This document shows positions 1 through 5,715 of a stretch of 8,785 nucleotides of DNA, piece by piece. The notes under the pieces were generated by a model. That model did no database searches. It worked only from the letters and a program-made list of their open reading frames with translations, and was not told the origin of the DNA. Source of the DNA: Candidatus Cloacimonadota bacterium (lineage in GTDB: Bacteria > Cloacimonadota > Cloacimonadia > Cloacimonadales > TCS61). Numbering within the stretch: position 1 is the first letter of the stretch; each line of letters begins with the position of its first letter. Both the position numbers and the translations under genes were made by a program. Location: contig JAUVIJ010000071.1 in NCBI GenBank assembly GCA_030592835.1, forward strand, positions 1 through 8,785, given 5' to 3'.

Positions 1-109
1 AAAATGTACTTTTGAAATACTATTAATCATTTTATGTTCTTTTATAATTGTATTTACAGTATTAAAAGTCAGCAAAAGAATCGTTATAAATAGAAATATA
101 ATTATATGA
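1..109 (+). CDS. Possible C-terminal end of a membrane protein, cut by the window edge
   Basis: Reading from base 2, a frame stays open for 35 codons and ends in TGA at 107-109. Its start lies outside the window. The residues form one strongly hydrophobic stretch (LLIILCSFIIVFTVL) followed by Lys and Arg residues, which is what a last transmembrane helix with a short positively charged tail looks like. It would converge on the gene for MnmE, and the hairpins at 196-332 would lie between the two ends. Very AT-rich non-coding DNA can give similar short hydrophobic frames, so this is only a possibility. No family can be named. Confidence 0.35.
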   Translation, partial: KCTFEILLIILCSFIIVFTVLKVSKRIVINRNIII

Positions 110-112
110 ATG

Positions 113-150
113 AATCAGATCTATATCAACCAATAAAAAAGTATCTGATT
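113..150. repeat. 8-bp inverted repeat with a 22-nt spacer
   Basis: AATCAGAT (113-120) is followed by its exact reverse complement ATCTGATT (143-150). It lies just after the stop of the possible partial gene at the left edge. No T-tract follows it, so it is not a convincing intrinsic terminator. It could be chance in AT-rich sequence. Confidence 0.35.
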
Positions 151-195
151 TGAGAAAGGAAATTGATAGAGTTAAGATTGGCGAATAAGAGATGA

Positions 196-243
196 AAAAA
201 TTTTCAACACTCGGATGTGCTTTGCACATTCAGAGGTTGAAAA
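196..243 (-). terminator. Hairpin element copy 1; second terminator-like hairpin behind mnmE
   Basis: The stem pairs TTTTCAAC (201-208) with GTTGAAAA (236-243), CTC (210-212) with GAG (233-235), and GGATGTGC (213-220) with GCACATTC (224-231). It has a TTT loop and two single-base A bulges, about 19 base pairs in all. Read on the minus strand, a run of six T follows the stem core, as in a rho-independent terminator for the minus-strand gene mnmE. The 46-bp unit 196-241 is repeated almost exactly at 287-332, so it is a repeat element as well as a possible terminator. Confidence 0.6.
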
Positions 244-245
244 GA

Positions 246-280
246 AAACTTCCGATTGTCCAAAGGACATCTGAATGTTT
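246..280. repeat. Inverted, diverged copy of the same hairpin element
   Basis: This sits between the two direct copies. Its reverse complement matches copy 1 at about 25 of 32 positions counted by eye. It keeps the same layout: AAAC (246-249) pairs with GTTT (277-280), TTC (250-252) with GAA (273-275), GAT (254-256) with ATC (269-271), and GTCC (258-261) with GGAC (265-268), with small bulges. One loop-proximal pair is swapped from G-C to C-G relative to copy 1, so the pairing is preserved while the bases change. Confidence 0.5.
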
Positions 281-286
281 GGGGAG

Positions 287-332
287 AAAAATTTTCAACA
301 CTCGGAAGTGCTTCGCACATTCAGAGGTTGAA
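287..332 (-). terminator. Hairpin element copy 2; first terminator-like hairpin behind mnmE
   Basis: This is a near-identical direct copy of 196-241. The stem pairs TTCAAC (294-299) with GTTGAA (327-332), CTC (301-303) with GAG (324-326), and GGAAGTGC (304-311) with GCACATTC (315-322), with one A-A mismatch and a TTC loop. It starts 11 bases after the mnmE stop codon, and on the minus strand the stem is followed by TTTTTCT. That position and T-tract make it the likely main terminator of the dxs-mnmE transcript. Confidence 0.65.
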
Positions 333-343
333 TGGATAAATAA

Positions 344-1699
344 TTATTTCCCTACACAAAAATTCTCAAAGATCCTGTTTAAAACATCATCTGTTGTGAT
401 TTTACCGATGATTTCTTCCAGAGCTCCACTGGCTTCCTTTAGATCAAAAGCCGTAAATTCATAGCCCATATCCTGTTTAAATGAATTTAAAGCTTTTTCA
501 ATACTATCAAGAGCTCTGGTGGCAGCAGCTATCTGCCTGGTGTTGGTAAGGATACCCGAATCCAGCTTTTCTTCAGAAATCCGGATTTCAGAAAGGATCA
601 TCTCTTTTAGTTTCCGAAGACCCTCAGGCTTTACTGCAGAACAGGGGATATACCCCTTTTTCCTGAAATCCTGTATCAATTCAGGTTTTAACTGATCGGA
701 CTTGTTAATAATTTTGATAACATGCTTTTTGGGCACAATTCCAATGAGTTTTTTGTATTCGGTAAGGTTTTCCTCTCCATCGATAATGAAAAGGACTTTA
801 TGAGAATTGCCGATAATCTCAAAAGAACGCTCGATCCCAATCTTTTCGATATCATTCTCAGTATCCCGGATCCCGGCGGTGTCGAATATCCGGACAAGAT
901 ATCCCTGAAGTGATATAGCCTCTTCCAGGTAGTCACGGGTCGTACCGGGATGTGGTGTTACTATGGCTCTTTCTGTTTCCAGAAAAGCGTTGAAAATGCT
1001 GGATTTTCCAACATTGGGAGCACCAACAAGGCTGATTCTGAGTCCATCTTTAAGGATCAATCCCTCACTCCCACTTCCTGTAAGATCAATCAAATCAACT
1101 TTGATTTTTTCTAAATTTGTCAGAAAGTCTATCTTATTCAGTTGTCCCAATCCCTGTTCCATGAAGTCGATTTCCAACTCCAGTTTGATCCTTAACCCGG
1201 TAATATTTCCGAGAAGGGATTCGATCCTGTGACGGAGACTGCCCTCCAGTTGTTTCAGGGCGGCAAGATGTGAATATCGGGTTTTGGCATTTAACAGATC
1301 GCCTACTGCCTCGGCTTGGGTGAGCCCGATCTTATCATTCAGAAATGCTCTCTGGGTGAATTCACCGGGTTCGGCCAATCGGCATGATCTCAGTAATAAC
1401 TCCAGAATACGATTAGTAATGAAGGTATTTCCATGAGAGGATATCTCAACCACATCTTCACCGGTGTAACTGTGAGGAGATGGAAAAACAGTAACCAGGA
1501 CATCATCGACTAAAAGATCTTTATCATAGATTTTGCCGAATGTAACTTTTCTGGGTTCGATCTGATCAAGAGATTTTCGGGATCTGAATATCTTGTTTAC
1601 AACAGGAATTGCATTCATCCCACTTACTCTGATAACCGCTATTCCACTGATTCCCGGAGGTGTGGAGATGGCACAGACAGTGTCGCTTTTATATTCCAT
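344..1699 (-). CDS. mnmE: tRNA uridine-5-carboxymethylaminomethyl modification GTPase MnmE (TrmE)
   Basis: MnmE works with MnmG to install the (carboxymethyl)aminomethyl group at C5 of the wobble uridine in certain tRNAs, using a formyl-folate donor. It acts as a dimeric, potassium-activated GTPase in the cytoplasm. The 451 residues match the usual family length. The N-terminal folate-binding domain has the typical opening ISTPPGISGIAVIRVSG and PGEFTQRAFLN at 111-121. The inserted G domain shows G1 GAPNVGKS (226-233), G2 GTTR (252-255), G3 DTAG (273-276), G4 NKSD (332-335) and G5 CSA (353-355). The C-terminus is FCVGK with the conserved catalytic Cys at 448. The ATG at 1699-1697 lies inside the end of dxs (11-nt overlap) and has no Shine-Dalgarno sequence, so translation is probably coupled to dxs. 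No partner mnmG gene is visible here. Confidence 0.97.
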   Translation of the reverse strand: MEYKSDTVCAISTPPGISGIAVIRVSGMNAIPVVNKIFRSRKSLDQIEPRKVTFGKIYDKDLLVDDVLVTVFPSPHSYTGEDVVEISSHGNTFITNRILELLLRSCRLAEPGEFTQRAFLNDKIGLTQAEAVGDLLNAKTRYSHLAALKQLEGSLRHRIESLLGNITGLRIKLELEIDFMEQGLGQLNKIDFLTNLEKIKVDLIDLTGSGSEGLILKDGLRISLVGAPNVGKSSIFNAFLETERAIVTPHPGTTRDYLEEAISLQGYLVRIFDTAGIRDTENDIEKIGIERSFEIIGNSHKVLFIIDGEENLTEYKKLIGIVPKKHVIKIINKSDQLKPELIQDFRKKGYIPCSAVKPEGLRKLKEMILSEIRISEEKLDSGILTNTRQIAAATRALDSIEKALNSFKQDMGYEFTAFDLKEASGALEEIIGKITTDDVLNRIFENFCVGK

Positions 1700-3566
1700 C
1701 AGGAAGGTTTTTTAAATTGGATTTGATCTTTCTATAGATCTGGTCTATATTAATACCGATACGCTTCTTTAATTCCCCGATCTTGCCGAAAGTAACGAAT
1801 TGGTCGGGATAACCGAAGGAAATGACTTTTGTATCAGATTGTGAATAAAAGGATTTGATACTACTGCCAAATCCTCCGATAAGGCTATTATCTTCGAAAG
1901 TAAATACCAGATCTGTATTTTTGTCGATCTTTTTGAGCAGTTTTTCATCCAGGGGTTTGAGAAAACGGGCATTGATCAAATAAGGATCGAGTGCCGGATA
2001 GTCTTTTTTTAGTTTAGAATAAATCGCTTCGGCATCACTCATTGCACTTCCAATACCTATCAGGGCTATCTTTCTGCCTTTCTTAAGAACCTCGAATTTT
2101 CCCGATTCCAGGGGAGTTATTTTCTTTTTACAGAACAAAACTGATCCCCGGGGATAACGGATTGCAATTGGTCCATCCTGATAATCTGCCGCAAACTCCA
2201 ACATTCCGGCAAATTCCTCGGCATTTGAAGGGGACATCACCAGTAAATTGGGAATAAAGTTGAGGTAGGATAAATCAAAAGCACCATGATGAGTAGCGCC
2301 ATCTTCTCCGACAAGACCACTGCGGTCTAAGCAGAATACTAAAGGAAGCTTCTGCAGAGCAATATCGTGGATAACTTGGTCCAAAGCCCTTTGTAAAAAG
2401 GTTGAGTAGATCGCGACGAAAGGCTTCAATCCTGATATTGCCAGACCACCGGAAAAAGTAACTGCATGTTGTTCTGCGATACCGACATCGAAAAATCGAC
2501 TTGGGAATTTCTTTGAGAACTCGATTAAACCTGTCCCTTCGGTCATGGCTGCTGTAATTGCGACTATGTTTTTATTATTTTTAGCAAGCTTACATAAAGT
2601 GTCTCCGAAGAAGTTCGAATAGGAAACACCTTTTTTGTTTATACATTTTCCACTTTTTAGATCGTAAGGACCCAGGCCATGAAAACGAGGTGCATCTTCC
2701 TCAGCATGTTCATATCCCTTACCTTTTTTGGTTACAACATGAACCATAACCGGTCCGACCATATTCCGGGTGACTTTATTAAAAATTCTGACCATACGAC
2801 CGATGTCATGACCATCGACAGGACCAACATATTTGAAACCGAGATCTTCAAAGATAACATTAGGCACGAAAAAATTGATCAGATTCTCTTCGAATTTCTG
2901 TGCCAGTTGGATGAATCTTTTTTTCAGGCGGGGAGGAAAATGTTGGAATAAATCCCAGATCTTTCCTTTGATAGCGTTATAGGAACGGCTTACCAGAATA
3001 TTGGTAATGTACGCCTGTAAAGCACCGACATTCTTGGATATGGACATATTATTATCATTAAGGATCACGATCATATTCTTCTGCAGATGTCCTGCATGAT
3101 TAAGAGCTTCGAAGGACATCCCGCCTGTAAGCGCTCCGTCTCCAATAACTGCGATTACCCGACCCTTTTTTTTATGCAGTTCTCTGGCAACCGTTATCCC
3201 TAGAGCTGCAGAAATAGAGGTGCTGGCATGCCCGACCCCAAAAGCATCGTATTTGCTTTCGAAAATATTACTGAAACCACTTATACCATCCAACTGTCTG
3301 AGGGTATCAAATCTATCATTCCGCTCGGTTAATATTTTATAAGCATAGGATTGATGCCCGACATCCCAGACGATCCTGTCTGTAAGGGGATTGAAAACCT
3401 TCAATAAAGCAATAGTAAGATCCGTGGCTCCGAGACTGGGAGCAACATGCCCTCCGGTTCTGGCAGTGACTTCAAGAATTCTCTTTCTGACATCGTCTGC
3501 CAGTATGTCCAGTTCAGACAATAATAGTTTTTTAACATCCCTCGGAGTTTTGATCTTTTCCAGCAT
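1689..3566 (-). CDS. dxs: 1-deoxy-D-xylulose-5-phosphate synthase (DXS)
   Basis: DXS condenses pyruvate and glyceraldehyde 3-phosphate to 1-deoxyxylulose 5-phosphate, using thiamine diphosphate. This is the entry step of the MEP pathway to isoprenoids, and the product also feeds thiamine and pyridoxal synthesis. With the start chosen here it has 625 residues, the usual family length. Visible features are TGGH with His40, GHAS (112-115), the thiamine diphosphate motif from GDG (142-144) to NN (172-173), GIAEQHAVT with catalytic Glu365, YSTFLQR (387-393), GEDGATHHG with Asp422 and His426, and YPRG with Arg473. The frame also extends to a TTG at 3644, but that adds 26 atypical residues and lies upstream of the predicted promoter. 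The ATG at 3566-3564 gives the normal MLEKIKTPRD beginning and has GAGAG at 3575-3571. The stop overlaps the mnmE start. Confidence 0.97.
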   Translation of the reverse strand: MLEKIKTPRDVKKLLLSELDILADDVRKRILEVTARTGGHVAPSLGATDLTIALLKVFNPLTDRIVWDVGHQSYAYKILTERNDRFDTLRQLDGISGFSNIFESKYDAFGVGHASTSISAALGITVARELHKKKGRVIAVIGDGALTGGMSFEALNHAGHLQKNMIVILNDNNMSISKNVGALQAYITNILVSRSYNAIKGKIWDLFQHFPPRLKKRFIQLAQKFEENLINFFVPNVIFEDLGFKYVGPVDGHDIGRMVRIFNKVTRNMVGPVMVHVVTKKGKGYEHAEEDAPRFHGLGPYDLKSGKCINKKGVSYSNFFGDTLCKLAKNNKNIVAITAAMTEGTGLIEFSKKFPSRFFDVGIAEQHAVTFSGGLAISGLKPFVAIYSTFLQRALDQVIHDIALQKLPLVFCLDRSGLVGEDGATHHGAFDLSYLNFIPNLLVMSPSNAEEFAGMLEFAADYQDGPIAIRYPRGSVLFCKKKITPLESGKFEVLKKGRKIALIGIGSAMSDAEAIYSKLKKDYPALDPYLINARFLKPLDEKLLKKIDKNTDLVFTFEDNSLIGGFGSSIKSFYSQSDTKVISFGYPDQFVTFGKIGELKKRIGINIDQIYRKIKSNLKNLPDGI

Positions 3567-3591
3567 TTTTCTCTCAATTTTACTATTTTGG

Positions 3592-3622
3592 TTTATAATT
3601 TTGTCTGGGGAACAGTTGTCAA
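3592..3622 (-). promoter_or_regulatory. Predicted sigma-70-type promoter of dxs-mnmE
   Basis: On the minus strand a perfect -35 box TTGACA (3622-3617) is followed after 19 bp by TATAAA (3597-3592), one base from the -10 consensus. Transcription would start near 3585, leaving a leader of about 20 nt before the dxs ATG at 3566. The spacer is 2 bp longer than ideal. If this promoter is real, the upstream TTG start of dxs cannot be used on this transcript. Confidence 0.55.
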
Positions 3623-3635
3623 ATAATATTAGAGA

Positions 3636-3663
3636 ACGTAACAAGTAACAAGTAACGAGTGAC
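3636..3663. repeat. Degenerate 7-bp tandem array (AAGTAAC type)
   Basis: Four heptads lie head to tail: ACGTAAC (3636-3642), AAGTAAC (3643-3649), AAGTAAC (3650-3656) and GAGTGAC (3657-3663). The array sits directly upstream of the dxs promoter, at one edge of a gene-free block that holds many hairpins and ends in a second heptad array. Its function is unknown. Confidence 0.7.
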
Positions 3664-3730
3664 CAGCATGAAAACGGTAGTCAAAATACGGTAGACTGAA
3701 TAGAATTGAAAGAAAACAAATAATGTTGTT
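3664..3730. other. Gene-free stretch with a short direct repeat
   Basis: I see no gene here. ACGGTAG occurs twice (3674-3680 and 3688-3694), 14 bp apart, which is twice the 7-bp period of the neighbouring array. This is weak and may be chance. All reading frames across 3664-3997 are interrupted by stops or lack a credible start. Confidence 0.3.
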
Positions 3731-3753
3731 AGTTCAATTTTGCAAATTGAACT
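3731..3753. repeat. Perfect 10-bp hairpin
   Basis: AGTTCAATTT (3731-3740) and AAATTGAACT (3744-3753) are perfect reverse complements around a TGC loop. No T-tract follows on either strand, so an intrinsic terminator is not evident. It is the first of a series of hairpins in this intergenic block. Confidence 0.7.
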
Positions 3754-3760
3754 TGTTAAA

Positions 3761-3788
3761 TTCGACTCGAAAGGAACGTCGAGTCGAA
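3761..3788. repeat. Perfect 10-bp hairpin with an 8-nt loop
   Basis: TTCGACTCGA (3761-3770) pairs exactly with TCGAGTCGAA (3779-3788) around the loop AAGGAACG. The sequence is more GC-rich than its surroundings. It starts 7 bases after the previous hairpin. Confidence 0.7.
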
Positions 3789-3802
3789 ACGGCATTACTT
3801 CA

Positions 3803-3838
3803 AGTCGTTGTCACTGCAGGAAGCAGTTCCTAACGACT
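3803..3838. repeat. Nested double hairpin
   Basis: An outer stem AGTCGTT (3803-3809) pairs with AACGACT (3832-3838), and an inner stem ACTGC (3813-3817) pairs with GCAGT (3823-3827) around AGGAA. The two stems share one axis with small internal loops. The core GAGTCG is shared with the preceding hairpin at 3761-3788, which suggests related elements. Confidence 0.6.
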
Positions 3839-3873
3839 CGAATCAAGACGGAAGAAACCTTTACGAAACTTCT

Positions 3874-3917
3874 TACGGAGAAATTCTGAAACCCGTAGGA
3901 TGTGTATTCAACGGGGT
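3874..3917. repeat. Two overlapping, mutually exclusive short stems
   Basis: TACGG (3874-3878) can pair with CCGTA (3893-3897). Alternatively CCCGT (3892-3896) can pair with ACGGG (3911-3915). Both use the same CCCGT bases, so only one can form at a time. Each stem is only 5 bp long, so the assignment is tentative. Confidence 0.35.
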
Positions 3918-3960
3918 GAAGACAGATTTCGGAAAATTATTAGCAATAGAGTATCTTTTT

Positions 3961-4015
3961 CCTTTATCCCTATTCCCTTTTCCCTAATCCCGATTCCCTA
4001 AATCCTAGATCCTAT
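3961..4015 (-). repeat. Degenerate 7-bp tandem array with G-quadruplex motif, running through the engB stop codon
   Basis: The plus strand shows about eight units of the form CCC-NNNT: CCTTTAT, CCCTATT, CCCTTTT, CCCTAAT, CCCGATT, CCCTAAAT (8 bp), CCTAGAT and CCTAT. On the minus strand, which is the engB sense strand, this gives five GGG tracts (at 3998-3996, 3991-3989, 3984-3982, 3977-3975 and 3970-3968) separated by exactly 4 nt each. That meets the usual definition of a potential G-quadruplex. The array supplies the TAG stop of engB and the codons for its last residues. Confidence 0.75.
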
Positions 4016-4606
4016 CCAGGCTAACACATTATCAATCCCTGTTTTTTTCAGAGAAGAGAAAGGGATAATTTTGTTTTCAAGTAGAGAAAATTGAGATTGC
4101 AGACTGTTCAAGGTTGATTTGATCTTATTCCGTGGAATTTTGTCCGCTTTAGTTGCAACAACCAGAAATTTTGTATTGTAAAGTGTTAACATTTCGATCA
4201 TCTTCAGATCCTTAGGATCTGCTTTATGCCGAATATCTATCAGCAGTACTACACCGATCAGATTTTGTCGATGATCGAAATAATCCCAAAGCATTTTTTG
4301 CCAGCGATCTCTTTCGGTTTTGCTGACCTTAGCATACCCGTAACCGGGAAAATCAACGAGGTTGAAGTATCCATCTTCCTGGCTGATCGTTTCTCTAAAT
4401 TTAATCCGGAAAAAATTCAACAATCTGGTTTTCCCGGGTGTTGAACTTATTTTTACAAGTGCTTTCCGGTTGAGGATCGTGTTTATCAGGGAAGATTTTC
4501 CCACATTGGATTTTCCGGCAAAAGCAAGTTCAACATTATCCGGTTCCGGATAATCACGGGGAAGGACAGCGCTTTTAATAAAGCTTGAATTAATGATCCG
4601 TATCAT
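3998..4606 (-). CDS. engB: Ribosome biogenesis GTP-binding protein EngB (YsxC/YihA)
   Basis: EngB is a small GTPase needed for late assembly of the large ribosomal subunit. It is essential in several model bacteria. The 202 residues fit the family. The G motifs are G1 GKSNVGKS (31-38), G2 STPGKTR (55-61), G3 DFPGYGYA (85-92), G4 TKAD (152-155) and the G5-like PFSS (182-185). RDRWQKML, typical for the family, follows the switch region. The ATG at 4606-4604 comes 10 nt after the stop of the upstream pterin-synthase gene and has no clear Shine-Dalgarno sequence, which suggests translational coupling. The last five residues (IGSRI) and the stop codon are encoded by a heptad repeat array, so the original C-terminal end may have been replaced, although the length looks complete. 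Confidence 0.96.
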   Translation of the reverse strand: MIRIINSSFIKSAVLPRDYPEPDNVELAFAGKSNVGKSSLINTILNRKALVKISSTPGKTRLLNFFRIKFRETISQEDGYFNLVDFPGYGYAKVSKTERDRWQKMLWDYFDHRQNLIGVVLLIDIRHKADPKDLKMIEMLTLYNTKFLVVATKADKIPRNKIKSTLNSLQSQFSLLENKIIPFSSLKKTGIDNVLAWIGSRI

Positions 4607-4616
4607 TACAGGTTAG

Positions 4617-4985
4617 TTATTCGTAATAAATTACTGATGATCTTTCTGATTCCCAGACCTCGATTTCAGATACCCGGCAACTTTCTTTGTTAACCTTTTT
4701 ACTTAATTCCAGAAACAGGATCCTGGCGATATTCTCGGAGGTGGGATTACACTCATTAAACCATTCCAGATCATTCAGAAAGGTGTGATCAAACTTACTC
4801 AGAAGTTCATCCAACTGCTGCTTTAACTCACCAAAATCTATTGATAGCCCGATTTTATCAGTATCTTTACAGATAACAGCCATCCGTACTTTCCAGTTGT
4901 GGCCATGAAGTTTCCGGCAATCTCCCTCATAACCTTCAAGTTTATGAGCCGAGGAAAAATGAGAAATGACATTTAAAATATACAT
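4617..4985 (-). CDS. queD: 6-pyruvoyl-tetrahydropterin synthase family protein, probably QueD (6-carboxytetrahydropterin synthase)
   Basis: QueD converts 7,8-dihydroneopterin triphosphate to 6-carboxy-5,6,7,8-tetrahydropterin, the first dedicated step to the 7-deazaguanine of queuosine and archaeosine. The 122 residues match the short bacterial members. The zinc ligands are His14 (in HFSSAHKL), His27 and His29 (LHGHNW). The catalytic Cys23 lies in the CRKLHGH context typical of QueD. FDHTFLND, PTSENIA and the late EVWES motif (Glu112) complete the active site. The frame reaches a GTG at 4991, but that codon falls within the ribosome-binding site, so I chose the ATG at 4985-4983. No other queuosine gene (queC, queE, queF) is visible, so a different role within the PTPS family cannot be excluded. 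The engB start follows within 10 nt. Confidence 0.9.
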   Translation of the reverse strand: MYILNVISHFSSAHKLEGYEGDCRKLHGHNWKVRMAVICKDTDKIGLSIDFGELKQQLDELLSKFDHTFLNDLEWFNECNPTSENIARILFLELSKKVNKESCRVSEIEVWESERSSVIYYE

Positions 4986-4987
4986 GT

Positions 4988-4994
4988 TCACCTC
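4988..4994 (-). promoter_or_regulatory. Strong ribosome-binding site deciding the queD start
   Basis: The minus strand reads GAGGTGA two bases before ATG, a near-perfect match to the anti-Shine-Dalgarno partner, with GAGG 5 nt from the ATG. It includes the alternative GTG start codon, which therefore cannot be the true start. Confidence 0.75.
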
Positions 4995-5095
4995 AGATTA
5001 AATTTTTTCTATGAATTTTCCACTGTATATTTTGTAAAGTATTTTATAATTGACTTCCACGTGACTAAATAAGAAAATATACTTTATTTTTCAGA
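4995..5095. other. Divergent intergenic region between queD and the outer-membrane-like gene
   Basis: This AT-rich spacer must hold promoters in both directions, but none is convincing. On the plus strand there is a perfect TATAAT (5045-5050) without a good -35 box. TTGACT (5050-5055) and TATACT (5078-5083) are 22 bp apart, too far for a normal promoter. On the minus strand TTTACA is present without a good -10 at the right distance. I see no preQ1 riboswitch signature before queD. Confidence 0.3.
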
Positions 5096-5642
5096 ATGAA
5101 GAAAATAAAAAAAGTGTTATTAGTTATAATTCTGATTTTAATATCTACTTTACTTTTTCCCTGGGGGGAAAAGGAAATAACCAGGATGTATTATAGTGCA
5201 TCCCTTGGTTACAGTAAAATCATCGGAGGATCTTCAGGGAATTTTGAATCCGGTTATTCCAAGGATTGCTCGAGAGCATTATCTTCTAACAAATTTGGAA
5301 ATTACTGCTCGAAAAAAATGGTTAGAAGCTGGAATGGGGGTGGGTCTGAAAATTCTCTATAAAAATCCAGATGAATCTAATAAATGGCACACAAGTCCAA
5401 CACTATTTAGCTATTTATATGCAACAGTAAAAGTTCACCCATATTCTAAGATCAGGAAAGTTGATTCGTATTTCATTTTAGGTTGTAGTCTTGTCTCCCT
5501 CTTTTCCCCATCTGCAGGAATTGGAGTTAGATTTTATGACAGAATTCTTTTGGAAATGATATTTAGAAGCGAGATTTTATTTTTGTACTTTGCTGGAGCG
5601 GATCAATATGATGTAAAATTTCTGCTGGGATATTCATTTTGA
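5096..5642 (+). pseudogene. Small outer-membrane-like (beta-barrel type) exported protein, interrupted by one frameshift
   Basis: The first frame starts at 5096 with a clear signal peptide (MKKIKKVLLVIILILISTLLF) and continues with alternating polar and hydrophobic residues such as YYSASLGYSK. It runs to a stop at 5362. A second frame, offset by +1, is open from 5181 to 5642 and carries barrel-like strands (KWLEAGMGVGLKILY) ending in a terminal aromatic, LLGYSF, as outer-membrane proteins often do. Together they would make one protein of about 181 residues. A run of seven A at 5312-5318 is one place where removal of one base joins the frames (CSKKWLEAG). A site nearer 5255-5270 is also possible, because the second frame between these points lacks Cys and looks more barrel-like. 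It may be a real pseudogene, a sequencing error or a slippage site. There is no Shine-Dalgarno sequence before the ATG. The family is not recognised. Confidence 0.65.
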
Positions 5643-5672
5643 ATTATTGGACTATTTTTTGCATCTGTTTCG

Positions 5673-5699
5673 TTGACACAGAATCATCAAAACTAATTT
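5673..5699 (+). promoter_or_regulatory. Weak candidate promoter for the membrane protein / secreted protein pair
   Basis: A perfect TTGACA (5673-5678) is followed after 15 bp by TAATTT (5694-5699). The spacer is shorter than the usual 16-18 bp and the -10 box is imperfect, so this is tentative. It lies in the 73-bp gap before the gene at 5716, which has a good ribosome-binding site, TGAGGAG, at 5706-5712. Confidence 0.25.
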
Positions 5700-5715
5700 T
5701 CACTTTGAGGAGATT

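Noticed and set aside
196..332. CRISPR-like array
   Set aside because: Only two direct copies with an inverted one between, each strongly hairpin-forming with diverged bases. There is no unique-spacer pattern and there are no cas genes.
192..464. 90-residue plus-strand reading frame covering the hairpin repeats
   Set aside because: It runs through the repeat elements and then antisense over the mnmE 3' end, has no ribosome-binding site, and its protein contains duplicated repeat translation only.
2679..3648. Plus-strand reading frames opposite dxs
   Set aside because: They lie antisense to a well-conserved gene, show no family features, and are explained by the codon pattern of dxs.
3855..3950. 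Decayed coding sequence in the dxs-engB spacer
   Set aside because: One frame reads several plausible residues but soon meets multiple stops, and the stretch is better explained as repeat and hairpin DNA.
4986..5040. preQ1 riboswitch upstream of queD
   Set aside because: I could not find the stem-loop plus A-rich tail that pairs back as in known preQ1 classes, and the leader appears unstructured.
5643..5672. Intrinsic terminator after the frameshifted gene (T-run at about 5655-5660)
   Set aside because: There is a short T-run but no GC-rich hairpin immediately before it.
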